From JAITWN01 sp964581365 (GTDB lineage Bacteria > Pseudomonadota > Gammaproteobacteria > SZUA-140), in assembly GCA_964581365.1 (NCBI GenBank), contig CAZOOF010000054.1, positions 1 through 12,381 of the forward strand: a DNA stretch of 12,381 bases. Direction: 5' to 3'. The notes beneath the pieces are model-generated. The model searched no databases. It was given only the letters and a program-made list of their open reading frames with translations, and was not told the DNA's origin. The translations under genes were made by a program, and so were the position numbers. Shown here in pieces: positions 1 through 6,740 of the stretch (position 1 is the stretch's first letter; each line of letters opens with the position of its first letter).

Positions 1-1268
1 TTGCCGACGTCGCGCAGCGCGCTGCGTGGGCGATAGCGGATCACCGTCGCCGCCAGCGCGGCGCGTTCGCGACCATATTTTTCATAGATGTACTGGATGA
101 CTTCCTCGCGCCGTTCATGCTCGAAATCGACATCGATGTCGGGTGGTTCGTTGCGCTCACGGGAGATGAAGCGTTCGAAGAGCAGCGACATGCGGGCCGG
201 ATCGACTTCGGTGATGCCCAGGCAGTAGCAGACCGCGGAGTTGGCCGCCGAGCCACGACCCTGACAGAGAATCCCCTGTTCGCGCGCATGACTCACGATG
301 TCGTGGACGGTGAGGAAGAAGTGTTCGTAACCGAGCTCGGCGATCAGCAGCAGTTCTTTCTCGACCAGCTTCTGCACTGTATCCGGCGCTCCGCCGGGCC
401 AGCGCCGCTGCATGCCGGTCAGCGTCAGGCGGCGCAGATATGCTCCCGGCGTTTCTCCCGGCGGGATGATCTCCGCAGGATATTCGTAACGCAGCTCGTC
501 GAGGGAAAAGCGGCAGAGCCCGGCGATACGCACAGTTTCGGTCAGCAATGCGAGCTCATGGATGCGCGCCAGGAGCTCACGCGGGCGCAGATGGCGTTCG
601 CCGCTTTCGTGCAGGGAAAAGCCGGCTTCGGCGACGGTGCGCCCGATGCGGATGGCGGTGAGTGTGTCCTGCAGGGCGCGCCGGCCTCGCGCATGCATGT
701 GTACATCGCCCGAGGCAGCCAGTGGCAGTTCGCAGCGCCTGGCGATCAGGCGGTGACGCTGCAGCCGTTCTTCCTCGCCCGCTTCGAACAGGCGTTCAAT
801 GGTGAGCCAGCAGCGACCGGGAAAACGCTGCTTGATCTGCGCGGCGCGCTCATCGTCGAGCGCCGCATCCGGAGGCAGCAATGCGATACAACCGTCGAGC
901 GCCGCGCCATTGGCGAGGTCGCTCCATTGCGCGAGATATGTTCCCTTGTCCGCCGCCCGGCGGGCGCGCGTGATCAGTGCCGACAGGCGCCCGTAGGCGG
1001 CGCGGTCGGTGGCGAGCAGGATCACGCGGGGACCGTCGATGGGGCGCAGTTCGGTGCCGATGATGAGGTGCAGGCCGCATCGTTTCGCTTCCTGGTGGGC
1101 GCGGACCACGCCGGCAAGGGAGCATTCGTCGGTGAGGGCGAGGGCGCGGTAGCCGAGTTCCGCTGCCTTGCGTACGAGTTCTTCGGGATGAGAGGCGCCG
1201 CGCAGGAAGCTGAAGTTGCTGAGACAGTGCAGTTCCGCGTATTCGGGCGGTTCAGGCGAAGTGACCAT
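1..1268 (-). CDS. dnaE2: Error-prone DNA polymerase DnaE2 (ImuC), N-terminal part
   Basis: C-family polymerase alpha-subunit paralogue that performs the synthesis step of SOS-induced translesion replication together with ImuA and ImuB. The frame is open from ATG 1268 to the left edge, giving about 421 residues; family members are usually somewhat over 1000, so well over half is missing. The N-terminus ELHCLSNFSFLRGAS opens the PHP domain and is typical of DnaE2. The H-x-H metal motif of active PHP domains reads H-C-L here, consistent with an inactive PHP. The palm follows with GRGSAANSAVCYCLGI and the acidic motif PDIDVDF, whose aspartates at residues 377 and 379 match the metal-binding pair of DnaE. 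The start codon lies inside the last codons of imuB, a 17-bp overlap, so translation is probably coupled. It is the last gene of the lexA-imuA-imuB-dnaE2 cassette. Identification is secure; the 3' end is not in view. Confidence 0.96.
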   Translation of the reverse strand, partial: MVTSPEPPEYAELHCLSNFSFLRGASHPEELVRKAAELGYRALALTDECSLAGVVRAHQEAKRCGLHLIIGTELRPIDGPRVILLATDRAAYGRLSALITRARRAADKGTYLAQWSDLANGAALDGCIALLPPDAALDDERAAQIKQRFPGRCWLTIERLFEAGEEERLQRHRLIARRCELPLAASGDVHMHARGRRALQDTLTAIRIGRTVAEAGFSLHESGERHLRPRELLARIHELALLTETVRIAGLCRFSLDELRYEYPAEIIPPGETPGAYLRRLTLTGMQRRWPGGAPDTVQKLVEKELLLIAELGYEHFFLTVHDIVSHAREQGILCQGRGSAANSAVCYCLGITEVDPARMSLLFERFISRERNEPPDIDVDFEHERREEVIQYIYEKYGRERAALAATVIRYRPRSALRDVG

Positions 1269-2706
1269 GGAGGAACCAGCGCCGAGGGGCCCGCCGTTCG
1301 CGATAGATCCAGTAGCGGGCATGCATGGCATCGCGGGCAATGTAGTAATCGCGCGCGGCATCTGCGCCGTCCCACCAGCCGCTTTCGATGCGTTCCGGCC
1401 CTTGCAGCAGATACAGGCGTTCACGATGCGAAAGCACCGGGATGTCGCCCTCGCTGGCAAGCGGCAGCGGCTCGGCGAGCAGCCACAGCGGCCGCACTGC
1501 GCCCGGTCTGATGGCGGTATCCGTCGCTGCGCGGCCCAGGCCCGGCGGAGCCGGATGCCAGGCGTGCTCGGGACGATGATCGGCCAGACAGCTCAGGCCC
1601 AGCACCGCTTCGTTGCCCAGCCTTGCACGCAGCCGCTCCACCAGCTGCGGCCAGTCCTCGGCGGAACTGTCGGAACCATCCAGTGCCGCGGCTGCCGGCG
1701 CCAGCGGACAGATTTCATCCAGCTCCAGTGTGAGCGTGGCGACCGGATGGGTGAGGCCAGTGCGAGCGAACCGTTCACGCAGCAGCACCAGCAGATGCTG
1801 CGGATCACGTGTCGCCGCGCTGAGTTCCAGCTCCAGACGGGTCGGCGATTGCCGGTCATGGCCGAGTATCCAGCGCAGTTGCTGCGCACCGGCCTCCTGG
1901 CGGCGCAGGAATGCCTCCAGCTCAAGCAGCAGGCGGCGGGCGGGGAACAGCAGCGCCTCGGTATCGCTGGTTTCGGCCGGCAGCGTCAGCGTCTGCATGA
2001 AGCGCGGCGGCGCCCGCCAGGGAAGTTGCGGATCGGGGCGCTGGCCGAGCAGACGCTCGATGCGTTCGAGCAGCGCGGTGCCGAAGCGTTGCGCCAGGCC
2101 GGCGCGCGGCAGGCGCAGCAGTTCCCCCAGGCGGTGCAGGCCCATCGAGCGCAGAGCGCGCAGTTGCCGCTCTTCCAGTCCGAGCAGGGACAGCGGCAGA
2201 TCGCGCAGGGCGCCGGGTAGATCGCGCAGCCCGGTGACCGGTTCGGCAATGCCTGCGCGCGCGAGCAGGGCGGCGGCCAGCGGGGTGGGCGCGTTGCCCA
2301 TGGTTGCATGGAAGCCCAGCGCCGCCAGATCACGGCGGATCTCGCGCCGGAGTGCGAAGTGACCGCCGAACAGTCGCAGACTGCCACCGATCTCGAGCAG
2401 CAGCGATTGCGGCGGATGGAGACTGACGAGCGGAGTGAAGCGGCCAGCCCAGGCCGCCAGTGAGGCGAGCGCGCGCGCTTCGGCGTCGGTATCGCGATCG
2501 CTGATGCGCAGCTCCTGCGCGAGCGCGCAGGCGGCGCTGACCGTCATGCCCGGCCGGATGCCCGCGGCCTCGGCCGGGGCGTTGCCGAGCAGTACCACGC
2601 GCTTTCGATCCCGGCCGTCAGCAACTATCCAGGGAGCTTCGAACGCCTCGGCGCGGGAAAAAACTTCCAGCGGCAGATCGGCGAAGTGCAGACAGAGCCA
2701 GTGCAT
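1252..2706 (-). CDS. imuB: ImuB, catalytically inactive Y-family polymerase-like mutasome protein
   Basis: 484-residue Y-family (DinB/UmuC-like) relative that in known systems bridges DnaE2, ImuA and the sliding clamp rather than synthesising DNA. The N-terminus MHWLCLHFADLPLEVF stands where active Y-polymerases have the first catalytic aspartate (as in HIDMDCFFA), and it carries no metal-binding acid pair. The second active-site motif S-x-D-E is replaced by SLLLEIGGSLRLFGG (residues 101-115). This loss of catalytic residues is the family hallmark. A helix-hairpin-helix-like stretch follows near residues 170-200, then a little-finger-like region from about 235, and the RPLWLLAEPLPL segment common in ImuB C-termini. 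I could not assign a clamp-binding pentapeptide with confidence. No strong ribosome binding site precedes ATG 2706. It overlaps dnaE2 by 17 bp and is separated from imuA by 208 bp. Confidence 0.95.
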   Translation of the reverse strand: MHWLCLHFADLPLEVFSRAEAFEAPWIVADGRDRKRVVLLGNAPAEAAGIRPGMTVSAACALAQELRISDRDTDAEARALASLAAWAGRFTPLVSLHPPQSLLLEIGGSLRLFGGHFALRREIRRDLAALGFHATMGNAPTPLAAALLARAGIAEPVTGLRDLPGALRDLPLSLLGLEERQLRALRSMGLHRLGELLRLPRAGLAQRFGTALLERIERLLGQRPDPQLPWRAPPRFMQTLTLPAETSDTEALLFPARRLLLELEAFLRRQEAGAQQLRWILGHDRQSPTRLELELSAATRDPQHLLVLLRERFARTGLTHPVATLTLELDEICPLAPAAAALDGSDSSAEDWPQLVERLRARLGNEAVLGLSCLADHRPEHAWHPAPPGLGRAATDTAIRPGAVRPLWLLAEPLPLASEGDIPVLSHRERLYLLQGPERIESGWWDGADAARDYYIARDAMHARYWIYRERRAPRRWFLHGHFA

Positions 2707-2914
2707 GGCAGGACAGTTCAGACCTGTTAGAGATAAAAGATGAACGGGTCAGGGTACGAGGCATATTCCCCGGCCTTTGCAATCGTTGCATATCCGCAGC
2801 AGCGTCAGCGGCATCGCCGACAATGCATGGACTGGCCATGTCGTGATGCAGAAGACGATGAAGTGATCGCGAAGGCCGAACGCGGGGTGGCGCGTCCGCC
2901 TTCCTGTCTGGTGC
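2707..2914 (-). other. 208-bp spacer between imuA and imuB
   Basis: Non-coding as far as I can tell. The imuA frame stays open after its TAG stop and continues into the imuB region out of frame with imuB, but the translated extension resembles nothing known to me and has no plausible start signal. A short inverted repeat TGCAATCGTTGCA lies at 2778-2790. I see no convincing LexA box, promoter or rho-independent terminator, so imuB is presumably reached by transcription from the lexA promoter. Confidence 0.5.
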
Positions 2915-3574
2915 CTAGACTTCCGCTTCCTTCACCTGCAGACCTTCGATCCGCGTCGTCTGTGGCTTGCCGCCCTTGAGCAGGTGTACATCCATGCCGT
3001 GCTCGCCGGGTTCGAGGCGGATGCGCAGAGCCGCCGGAGTGGAGCGACCAGCGTGTTCCTCGTCGTTGAACAGGATGCCCATGCAGTTGCCGGTTTCGGC
3101 GGCGAGTTGCAGTCGGCGCAGCTCGCGGAACTGGATGGAAGCATCCGGCCAGCAGAGCACGGCGCCGCAGGTTCCGGCGCGCAGCGCCTGCTCCATCGCC
3201 CATAACTGCTCCTTGGCAGAGCGGGGGCGGATCCAGAGCAGGCGGGAAAGATCGATGCCGCTGGCCTGCCAGGCGGGGGCATAGGGAATGTAGGGCGGGG
3301 CAATCAGGGCGATCCAGCGCTTCTCCTGCTCCAGCATCCGCAGCATGGCGGGGAGGAACAGCTGCAGCTCGCCGATGCCGGGCCGGGGCAGCAGCACTTC
3401 GGTGAGAGCCCCGAGTGGCCAGCCGCCTCCAGGCAGGCGCTCATCCAGCGTCGCGTGACCGCTGGCTATGCCGCTGGCGTTCTGCCAGAGTTGGCGCTGT
3501 CCGCGCCACAGTTGCGGATGCTCCAGCAGAGTTTCCACTGTCTGCTGCAGCATGTCGTCCATGAACAGGCTCAT
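2915..3574 (-). CDS. imuA: ImuA, RecA-related translesion synthesis accessory protein
   Basis: 219-residue ImuA-family protein, a distant RecA-fold relative required with ImuB and DnaE2 for damage-induced mutagenesis. Typical family elements are the N-terminal LWRGQ segment, SGHATLDERLPGGGWPLGALTE (residues 38-59), and a Walker-A-like loop PRPGIGELQL (63-72) that lacks the conserved Lys-Ser/Thr of a functional P-loop, as is common in ImuA. IALIAPPYIPYAPAW and VLCWPD correspond to core strands of the fold. The ATG overlaps the lexA stop codon (ATGA at 3571-3574), showing translational coupling and one operon under LexA control. Its length is in the normal range for the family. Some databases call such proteins SulA-like cell-division inhibitors, but the synteny with imuB and dnaE2 argues for ImuA. 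Confidence 0.93.
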   Translation of the reverse strand: MSLFMDDMLQQTVETLLEHPQLWRGQRQLWQNASGIASGHATLDERLPGGGWPLGALTEVLLPRPGIGELQLFLPAMLRMLEQEKRWIALIAPPYIPYAPAWQASGIDLSRLLWIRPRSAKEQLWAMEQALRAGTCGAVLCWPDASIQFRELRRLQLAAETGNCMGILFNDEEHAGRSTPAALRIRLEPGEHGMDVHLLKGGKPQTTRIEGLQVKEAEV

Positions 3575-4185
3575 GATAGCTGTCCTCTGCGAATGATCCC
3601 CACTCCGATGCCTTCGATGGTCAGCGTCTCTTCACGCAGATCCACCACGATAGGCTGGAACTCCGGATTCTCCGCCAGCAGTTGTACCCTGTTTCCCCGC
3701 CGCTGAAAACGTTTCACCGTCACCTCATCGTTCAGGCGCGCGACCACCAGCTGGCCGTTGCTGGCGGTGGCGGCGCGATGCACCGCCAGCAGATCGCCAT
3801 CGACGATTCCGGCATCGCGCATGCTCATCCCGCGGACCTGGAGCAGATAGTCGGCGCGTGGCCGGAAGAAGCCGGGATCGACGGGACAGTATTCCTCGAT
3901 GTGTTCCTGCGCCAGGATCGGCGCGCCGGCAGCCACGCGACCCACCAGCGGCAGGCCCGCGCGCGCGCTCTCATCCCGCCGCACGCGTATGCCGCGGGAT
4001 GCCCCGGGAATCAATTCGATGGCGCCTTTGCGGGCGAGCGCCTGCAGATGATCCTCGGCTGCGTTGGCGGAGCGGAAACCCAGCCGTCGCGCTATCTCGG
4101 CCCGGGTGGGGGGCAGGCCGGTCCGCGCGATGTGATCGCGGATGAGGTCCAGGATTTCAGATTGCCGGGGCGTCAGCATGGTCAT
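3571..4185 (-). CDS. lexA: LexA, SOS response repressor
   Basis: 204-residue transcriptional repressor of the SOS regulon with self-cleaving (S24 peptidase) activity stimulated by RecA filaments. The N-terminal winged helix-turn-helix (residues 1-70) contains TPRQSEIL, GLPPTRAEIA and LGFRSANAAEDHL, the last being the operator recognition segment. The cleavage site is A86-G87 in VAAGAP. The catalytic dyad is Ser121 in RGMSM and Lys158 in VTVKRF. All functional residues are present, so it should be an active, inducible repressor. A second in-frame ATG at 4179 (protein Met3) is also possible as the start. No Shine-Dalgarno sequence precedes either one. It is the first gene of the cassette and overlaps imuA by 4 bp. 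Two LexA boxes lie directly upstream, indicating autoregulation. Whether the genome carries another lexA cannot be seen here. Confidence 0.97.
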   Translation of the reverse strand: MTMLTPRQSEILDLIRDHIARTGLPPTRAEIARRLGFRSANAAEDHLQALARKGAIELIPGASRGIRVRRDESARAGLPLVGRVAAGAPILAQEHIEEYCPVDPGFFRPRADYLLQVRGMSMRDAGIVDGDLLAVHRAATASNGQLVVARLNDEVTVKRFQRRGNRVQLLAENPEFQPIVVDLREETLTIEGIGVGIIRRGQLS

Positions 4186-4187
4186 TA

Positions 4188-4203
4188 CTGTGCAAATGAA
4201 CAG
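4188..4203 (-). promoter_or_regulatory. LexA box 2, next to the lexA start codon
   Basis: Minus-strand reading CTGTTCATTTGCACAG has the exact CTGT-N8-ACAG core of the gammaproteobacterial LexA operator. It ends two bases before the lexA ATG and covers the predicted transcription start, so bound LexA would block initiation. Its centre lies 18 bp from the centre of the neighbouring box. Confidence 0.85.
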
Positions 4204-4205
4204 TG

Positions 4206-4221
4206 CTGATCATATATACAG
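4206..4221 (-). promoter_or_regulatory. LexA box 1, overlapping the -10 element
   Basis: Minus-strand reading CTGTATATATGATCAG closely follows the consensus CTGTATATATATACAG, differing mainly in the second half-site (TCAG for ACAG). The AT-rich centre is typical of strong LexA operators. It contains the predicted -10 hexamer of the lexA promoter and lies two bases from box 2. Confidence 0.85.
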
Positions 4222-4238
4222 TCATTGCCCGCAGTCAA
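4209..4238 (-). promoter_or_regulatory. Sigma-70-type promoter of the lexA-imuA-imuB-dnaE2 cassette
   Basis: Minus-strand -35 TTGACT (4233-4238) and -10 TATGAT (4209-4214) are separated by 18 bp; TATATG with a 16-bp spacer is an alternative -10. The start site would fall near 4202, giving a leader of about 17 bases without a Shine-Dalgarno sequence. Both LexA boxes overlie the -10 and the start site. Confidence 0.7.
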
Positions 4239-4273
4239 CCGCAGCCGCGCGGGGGAATCCGGAGATTCGAGGG

Positions 4274-4717
4274 CTAGAGGATCAGGGGACGCGGGGCGCT
4301 GGCCAGCAGTTCGGGATCCGAGCGCCAGTCGACCCCGGGGACGTCGATGTACAGCTCGACCTCGTTGCCGTCGGGGTCGACGATGTACAGGCTGTGGGAA
4401 ACTCCGTGGTCGCTGGCGCCGGTGATGCGTACGTCCGCTTCCTGCAGGCGCCGGAGCACCGCGCGCAGATCGTCGTCGTTGTCACCGATCTTCAGCGCGA
4501 AGTGGTACATCCCCAGGCGGCGTCCGCGCGGAATGGGCTGAGCATCGCCCACGGCGATGAGCATGAGTTCATGATGTGTACGGCCACCCGAGTAGGCGGC
4601 GATCCGGGCGGGTATGTGCAGCACTTCCGGGAATTCGAGCAGGGTGCCGTAGAAGTGCCGCGAGCGATCCAGGTCCGCCACGAACAGTACCACGTGTCCC
4701 AGTTCATGCACTGTCAT
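4274..4717 (-). CDS. VOC-superfamily (glyoxalase/extradiol dioxygenase-like) metalloprotein
   Basis: 147-residue protein with the paired beta-alpha-beta-beta-beta units of the vicinal oxygen chelate superfamily. The first module starts with ELGHVVLFVADLDRSRHFY and the second with GMYHFALKIGD, ending in the VDPDGNEVELYIDVP signature. His8, His72 and Glu121 sit where the family places its 2-His-1-carboxylate metal site. A fourth position may be filled by His48/His49 or Glu50. The sequence resembles small catechol-2,3-dioxygenase-like members, but substrate cannot be deduced: extradiol cleavage, glyoxalase chemistry and antibiotic binding all occur in this fold. It is followed by the lexA promoter and preceded by pirin with a 64-bp gap, so it may be co-transcribed with pirin. 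Its ribosome binding site is weak. Family is certain, function open. Confidence 0.88.
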   Translation of the reverse strand: MTVHELGHVVLFVADLDRSRHFYGTLLEFPEVLHIPARIAAYSGGRTHHELMLIAVGDAQPIPRGRRLGMYHFALKIGDNDDDLRAVLRRLQEADVRITGASDHGVSHSLYIVDPDGNEVELYIDVPGVDWRSDPELLASAPRPLIL

Positions 4718-4781
4718 GCCGACAGCATAGCGCGGGAGCGGTGCCGGCGCATCCGAGTGGCCACAGTGTCGCGCGGCGGCG

Positions 4782-5717
4782 TCAGGGATAGTTCACGCTC
4801 GGCGGATGCTTCGTTTCCGGCAGGGGAATGCGCTCATCGTCATCCGGTACCGGAGAGAAGCGGGCATCACGCCAGTCGGCCGCCGCCTGCCTGATGCGCT
4901 CACGCGAGCTGGAGACAAAGTTCCACCAGATGTGGCGCGCTCCATCCAGCGGTTCCCCGCCGAGCAGCATCAGCCGCGCCGGTTCTTCACTGGCGCGCAG
5001 CTCGATGGTCACGCCAGGCCGGAACGCCAGCATGCGCCCGATGCCGAAACGGCCTTCCCGCATGACTTCTATCACGCCTTCGATGAGGAACAGAGCGCGT
5101 TCCGTATATTCCGGTTTGAGGACGAAAGTGGCGCCGCGTTCGAGGGTGATATCAGCGTAGAACATCGGCGATGCTGCCGGTACCGGCGATCGTGCACCGG
5201 ACAGCTCGCCGGCGATCAGCCGCGCACGCACACCTTCTCCTTCGAGCAGCGGGAGCTCGCCGGTATCGTGGTGAACGAATGCCGGTGCGGTTTCCTCCTG
5301 GTCGCGGGGGAGGGCGACCCAGGTCTGGATTGCGGACAGCCGTTCGCTGCCGTCACGCCGTTCCTGGGGGGTGCGTTCGGAGTGCACGATGCCGCGGCCG
5401 GCAGTCATCCAGTTGACCTCGCCGGAGCGGATCAGCTGTTGATAACCCAGGCTGTCGCGGTGCTTCAGTTCACCGGAAAAGAGATAAGTGACGGTCGCCA
5501 GACCGATGTGTGGATGCGGCCTGACGTCCATGCCGTGACCGGGCTCAAACTGCGCCGGTCCGAGGCGATCGAAGAAAATGAACGGTCCGATCATGCGCCG
5601 CCCGGCGACCGGCAGAGCGCGCTGCACGCGCAGGCCTGCCCCCAGATCCGCGGTGCGCGGGATCAGAATGGTTTCGATACTGTCGCTGAATGCCTCGGCG
5701 CGCGGTTCCCGTTCCAT
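4782..5717 (-). CDS. Pirin-family bicupin protein
   Basis: 311-residue pirin-like protein with two cupin domains. The N-terminal domain carries GPFIFFDRLGP (residues 44-54), RPHPHIGLATVTYL (66-79), HRDSLG (86-91) and the segment ending AGRGIVHSE. His68, His70, His112 and Glu114 match the metal ligands of human pirin. The C-terminal cupin spans roughly residues 185-260 (ADITLERGATFVL, LFLIEGVIEVM). Bacterial pirins bind Fe or another divalent metal and some show quercetin dioxygenase activity; others modulate metabolic enzymes. Which applies here cannot be told. ATG 5717 has a perfect AGGAGG seven bases upstream (5725-5730), which fixes the start. It stands 103 bp downstream of the manganese exporter gene and 64 bp upstream of the VOC gene. 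Confidence 0.93.
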   Translation of the reverse strand: MEREPRAEAFSDSIETILIPRTADLGAGLRVQRALPVAGRRMIGPFIFFDRLGPAQFEPGHGMDVRPHPHIGLATVTYLFSGELKHRDSLGYQQLIRSGEVNWMTAGRGIVHSERTPQERRDGSERLSAIQTWVALPRDQEETAPAFVHHDTGELPLLEGEGVRARLIAGELSGARSPVPAASPMFYADITLERGATFVLKPEYTERALFLIEGVIEVMREGRFGIGRMLAFRPGVTIELRASEEPARLMLLGGEPLDGARHIWWNFVSSSRERIRQAAADWRDARFSPVPDDDERIPLPETKHPPSVNYP

Positions 5718-5820
5718 CGCTCGTCCTCCTGCTCAGGATCATGACAGCATAACCCGGATGGCAGCGGGAAAAGGCGCCCGCCTGTTTGTAAGAGCGCTCG
5801 GAACGGCCGGTGCGCCGCAG

Positions 5821-6399
5821 TCACTGCCACAGATCCTCTCCGCCTCCGGCCAGCACCGCGACCCCGAACAGGGCGAACAGCACGGCGGCGAGGACATGCA
5901 CCAGTTTCATTGGGATCCGGCGGGCGAAGCGGTCGCCGAGGAAGACTGCCGGCGCATTGATTGCCACCAGCCCCAGCGTGGTGCCGATGACGACCGCCAG
6001 CACGCTCTCATAATGCATCGCCAGAGCGACGGTGGCGAGCTGGGTCTTGTCGCCGATCTCCGCGAGGAAAAACGCGACCAAGGTGGTGGTAAAGACGCCC
6101 AGGCTCGATGCGAAGCGCGGTTCGGCATCGTCCGCCTGGTCGGGGATGAGCATCCACAGCGCCATGGCCAGGAAACCGCCGCCGAGTACCCAGCGCAGGA
6201 TGTCCGCATCGAGGGTGGCAGCGATCCAGCCTCCGATCGCGCCGGCGGCCCCATGGTTGGCCAGCGTGGCGATGGTCATCCCGGCGAGGATGGGCAGGGG
6301 GCGCCGGAAACGGGCGGCGAGCAGAAAGGCGAGCAATTGGGTCTTGTCGCCGATCTCCGCGAGGGCGACGGCGGCAGCGGGTACGAACAGAGCTTCCAT
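5821..6399 (-). CDS. Gdt1/TMEM165 (UPF0016) family Mn2+/cation exporter
   Basis: 192-residue inner-membrane protein made of two homologous halves, each with the family signature E-x-G-D-K-T in a transmembrane helix: residues 15-20 and 114-119 (AEIGDKTQL in both). About six hydrophobic helices can be drawn. The acidic residues of the two motifs face each other in this family and bind cations. Eukaryotic Gdt1/TMEM165 exchange Ca2+ or Mn2+ for protons, and bacterial members, including those called MneA, export Mn2+. A manganese assignment is favoured here because a yybP-ykoY riboswitch lies in the leader. AGGA at 6407-6410 is seven bases before ATG 6399. The short loop (residues 88-98) between the halves is unremarkable. 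Pirin follows after 103 bp. Confidence 0.93.
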   Translation of the reverse strand: MEALFVPAAAVALAEIGDKTQLLAFLLAARFRRPLPILAGMTIATLANHGAAGAIGGWIAATLDADILRWVLGGGFLAMALWMLIPDQADDAEPRFASSLGVFTTTLVAFFLAEIGDKTQLATVALAMHYESVLAVVIGTTLGLVAINAPAVFLGDRFARRIPMKLVHVLAAVLFALFGVAVLAGGGEDLWQ

Positions 6400-6411
6400 C
6401 GGGTTTTCCTG

Positions 6412-6448
6412 GCCGGGGACGACGCACGATCAGACCGTTCCCCCCGGC
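6412..6448 (-). promoter_or_regulatory. Stem-loop next to the exporter ribosome binding site (candidate expression platform)
   Basis: Minus-strand GCCGGGG (6442-6448) can pair perfectly with CCCCGGC (6412-6418) across a 23-base loop. The stem ends one base before the CAGGA ribosome binding site of the exporter gene. In addition, CCTGG inside the riboswitch (6478-6482) is complementary to CCAGG at the ribosome binding site (6408-6412). These are mutually compatible with a switch between open and sequestered ribosome binding site. The pairing is visible, its role inferred. Confidence 0.45.
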
Positions 6449-6470
6449 TGATGGAGGCGGCGTGATCGAT

Positions 6471-6569
6471 GGTCTTGCCAGGCCGGAACCGCTTGCGCCA
6501 TGGTCCTTCGGACCAAGCATGTTGACGCAAGCCTCTTCTGCAGAGATGAAGAGAGGCTACTCCCCAAAG
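6471..6569 (-). ncRNA. yybP-ykoY manganese riboswitch aptamer
   Basis: The leader contains the conserved blocks of the yybP-ykoY aptamer in order. The 5' loop is TTTGGGGAGTAGCC (around 6555-6568). A stem GCCTCT/AGAGGC follows, then the junction GCGTCAACATGCTTGG (near 6513-6528). A long arm pairs CTTGCG with CGCAAG and TGGTCC with GGACCA around a GAA loop. The 3' loop is GGCAAGACC (6471-6479). The two conserved loops bring Mn2+ into a pocket at their docking site in the characterised structures. The closing P1 helix is only weakly evident (a few pairs such as UGG/CCA), the one poor fit. Such riboswitches turn on manganese efflux genes when Mn2+ is high, and the gene downstream is a UPF0016 exporter. 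Confidence 0.9.
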
Positions 6570-6578
6570 ACGGAACGC

Positions 6579-6607
6579 ATCATACCGGGTTCCATCCGGG
6601 CGGTCGA
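6579..6607 (-). promoter_or_regulatory. Promoter of the riboswitch-exporter transcript
   Basis: Minus-strand -35 TCGACC (6602-6607) and -10 TATGAT (6579-6584) are separated by exactly 17 bp. Transcription would begin near 6572, a few bases ahead of the aptamer, which supports both predictions. Confidence 0.6.
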
Positions 6608-6740
6608 GACCGGGGGAACGGATGGCAGAACATCTGCCTTGCGGCAGGTGGTCTCATCCTCCATGACGAGAGGAGAGAAATCAGGATCGATGTCGAGCTG
6701 AAGCCGATTGATCAGCAGCTCATCGTCACCACCGGCGGCT
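6608..6740 (-). other. Spacer after the reductase gene with a GCAA-loop hairpin
   Basis: No gene is supported here. On the minus strand, CTGCC-GCAA-GGCAG (6634-6647) forms a short hairpin with a stable tetraloop, extendable by two pairs past one mismatch. It lies about 90 bases past the reductase stop but has no U-tract, so it is at best a weak terminator or mRNA-end stabiliser. Confidence 0.35.

Noticed and set aside
117..1511. Long plus-strand open frame opposite dnaE2
   Set aside because: It lies in the antisense codon phase of dnaE2, a known artefact in GC-rich genes. The minus-strand frame gives unmistakable DnaE2 motifs throughout.
2712..2727. ACAG and CTGT near imuB taken as a LexA box
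   Set aside because: The half-sites are in the reverse order (ACAG-N7-CTGT) with the wrong spacing, so they do not form a LexA operator.
2778..2790. TGCAATCGTTGCA inverted repeat
   Set aside because: A 5-bp dyad with a 3-base centre is expected by chance at this scale, and no promoter lies beside it.
5755..5790. GC hairpin with TTTT between the exporter and pirin as a terminator
   Set aside because: The possible stems are 4-5 bp, with a two-base loop in the version that precedes the four T; too weak to call.
6557..6740. Open minus-strand frame running past the reductase stop to the riboswitch
   Set aside because: No start codon lies in the intergenic part except a late ATG without a ribosome binding site, and the frame covers the exporter promoter.
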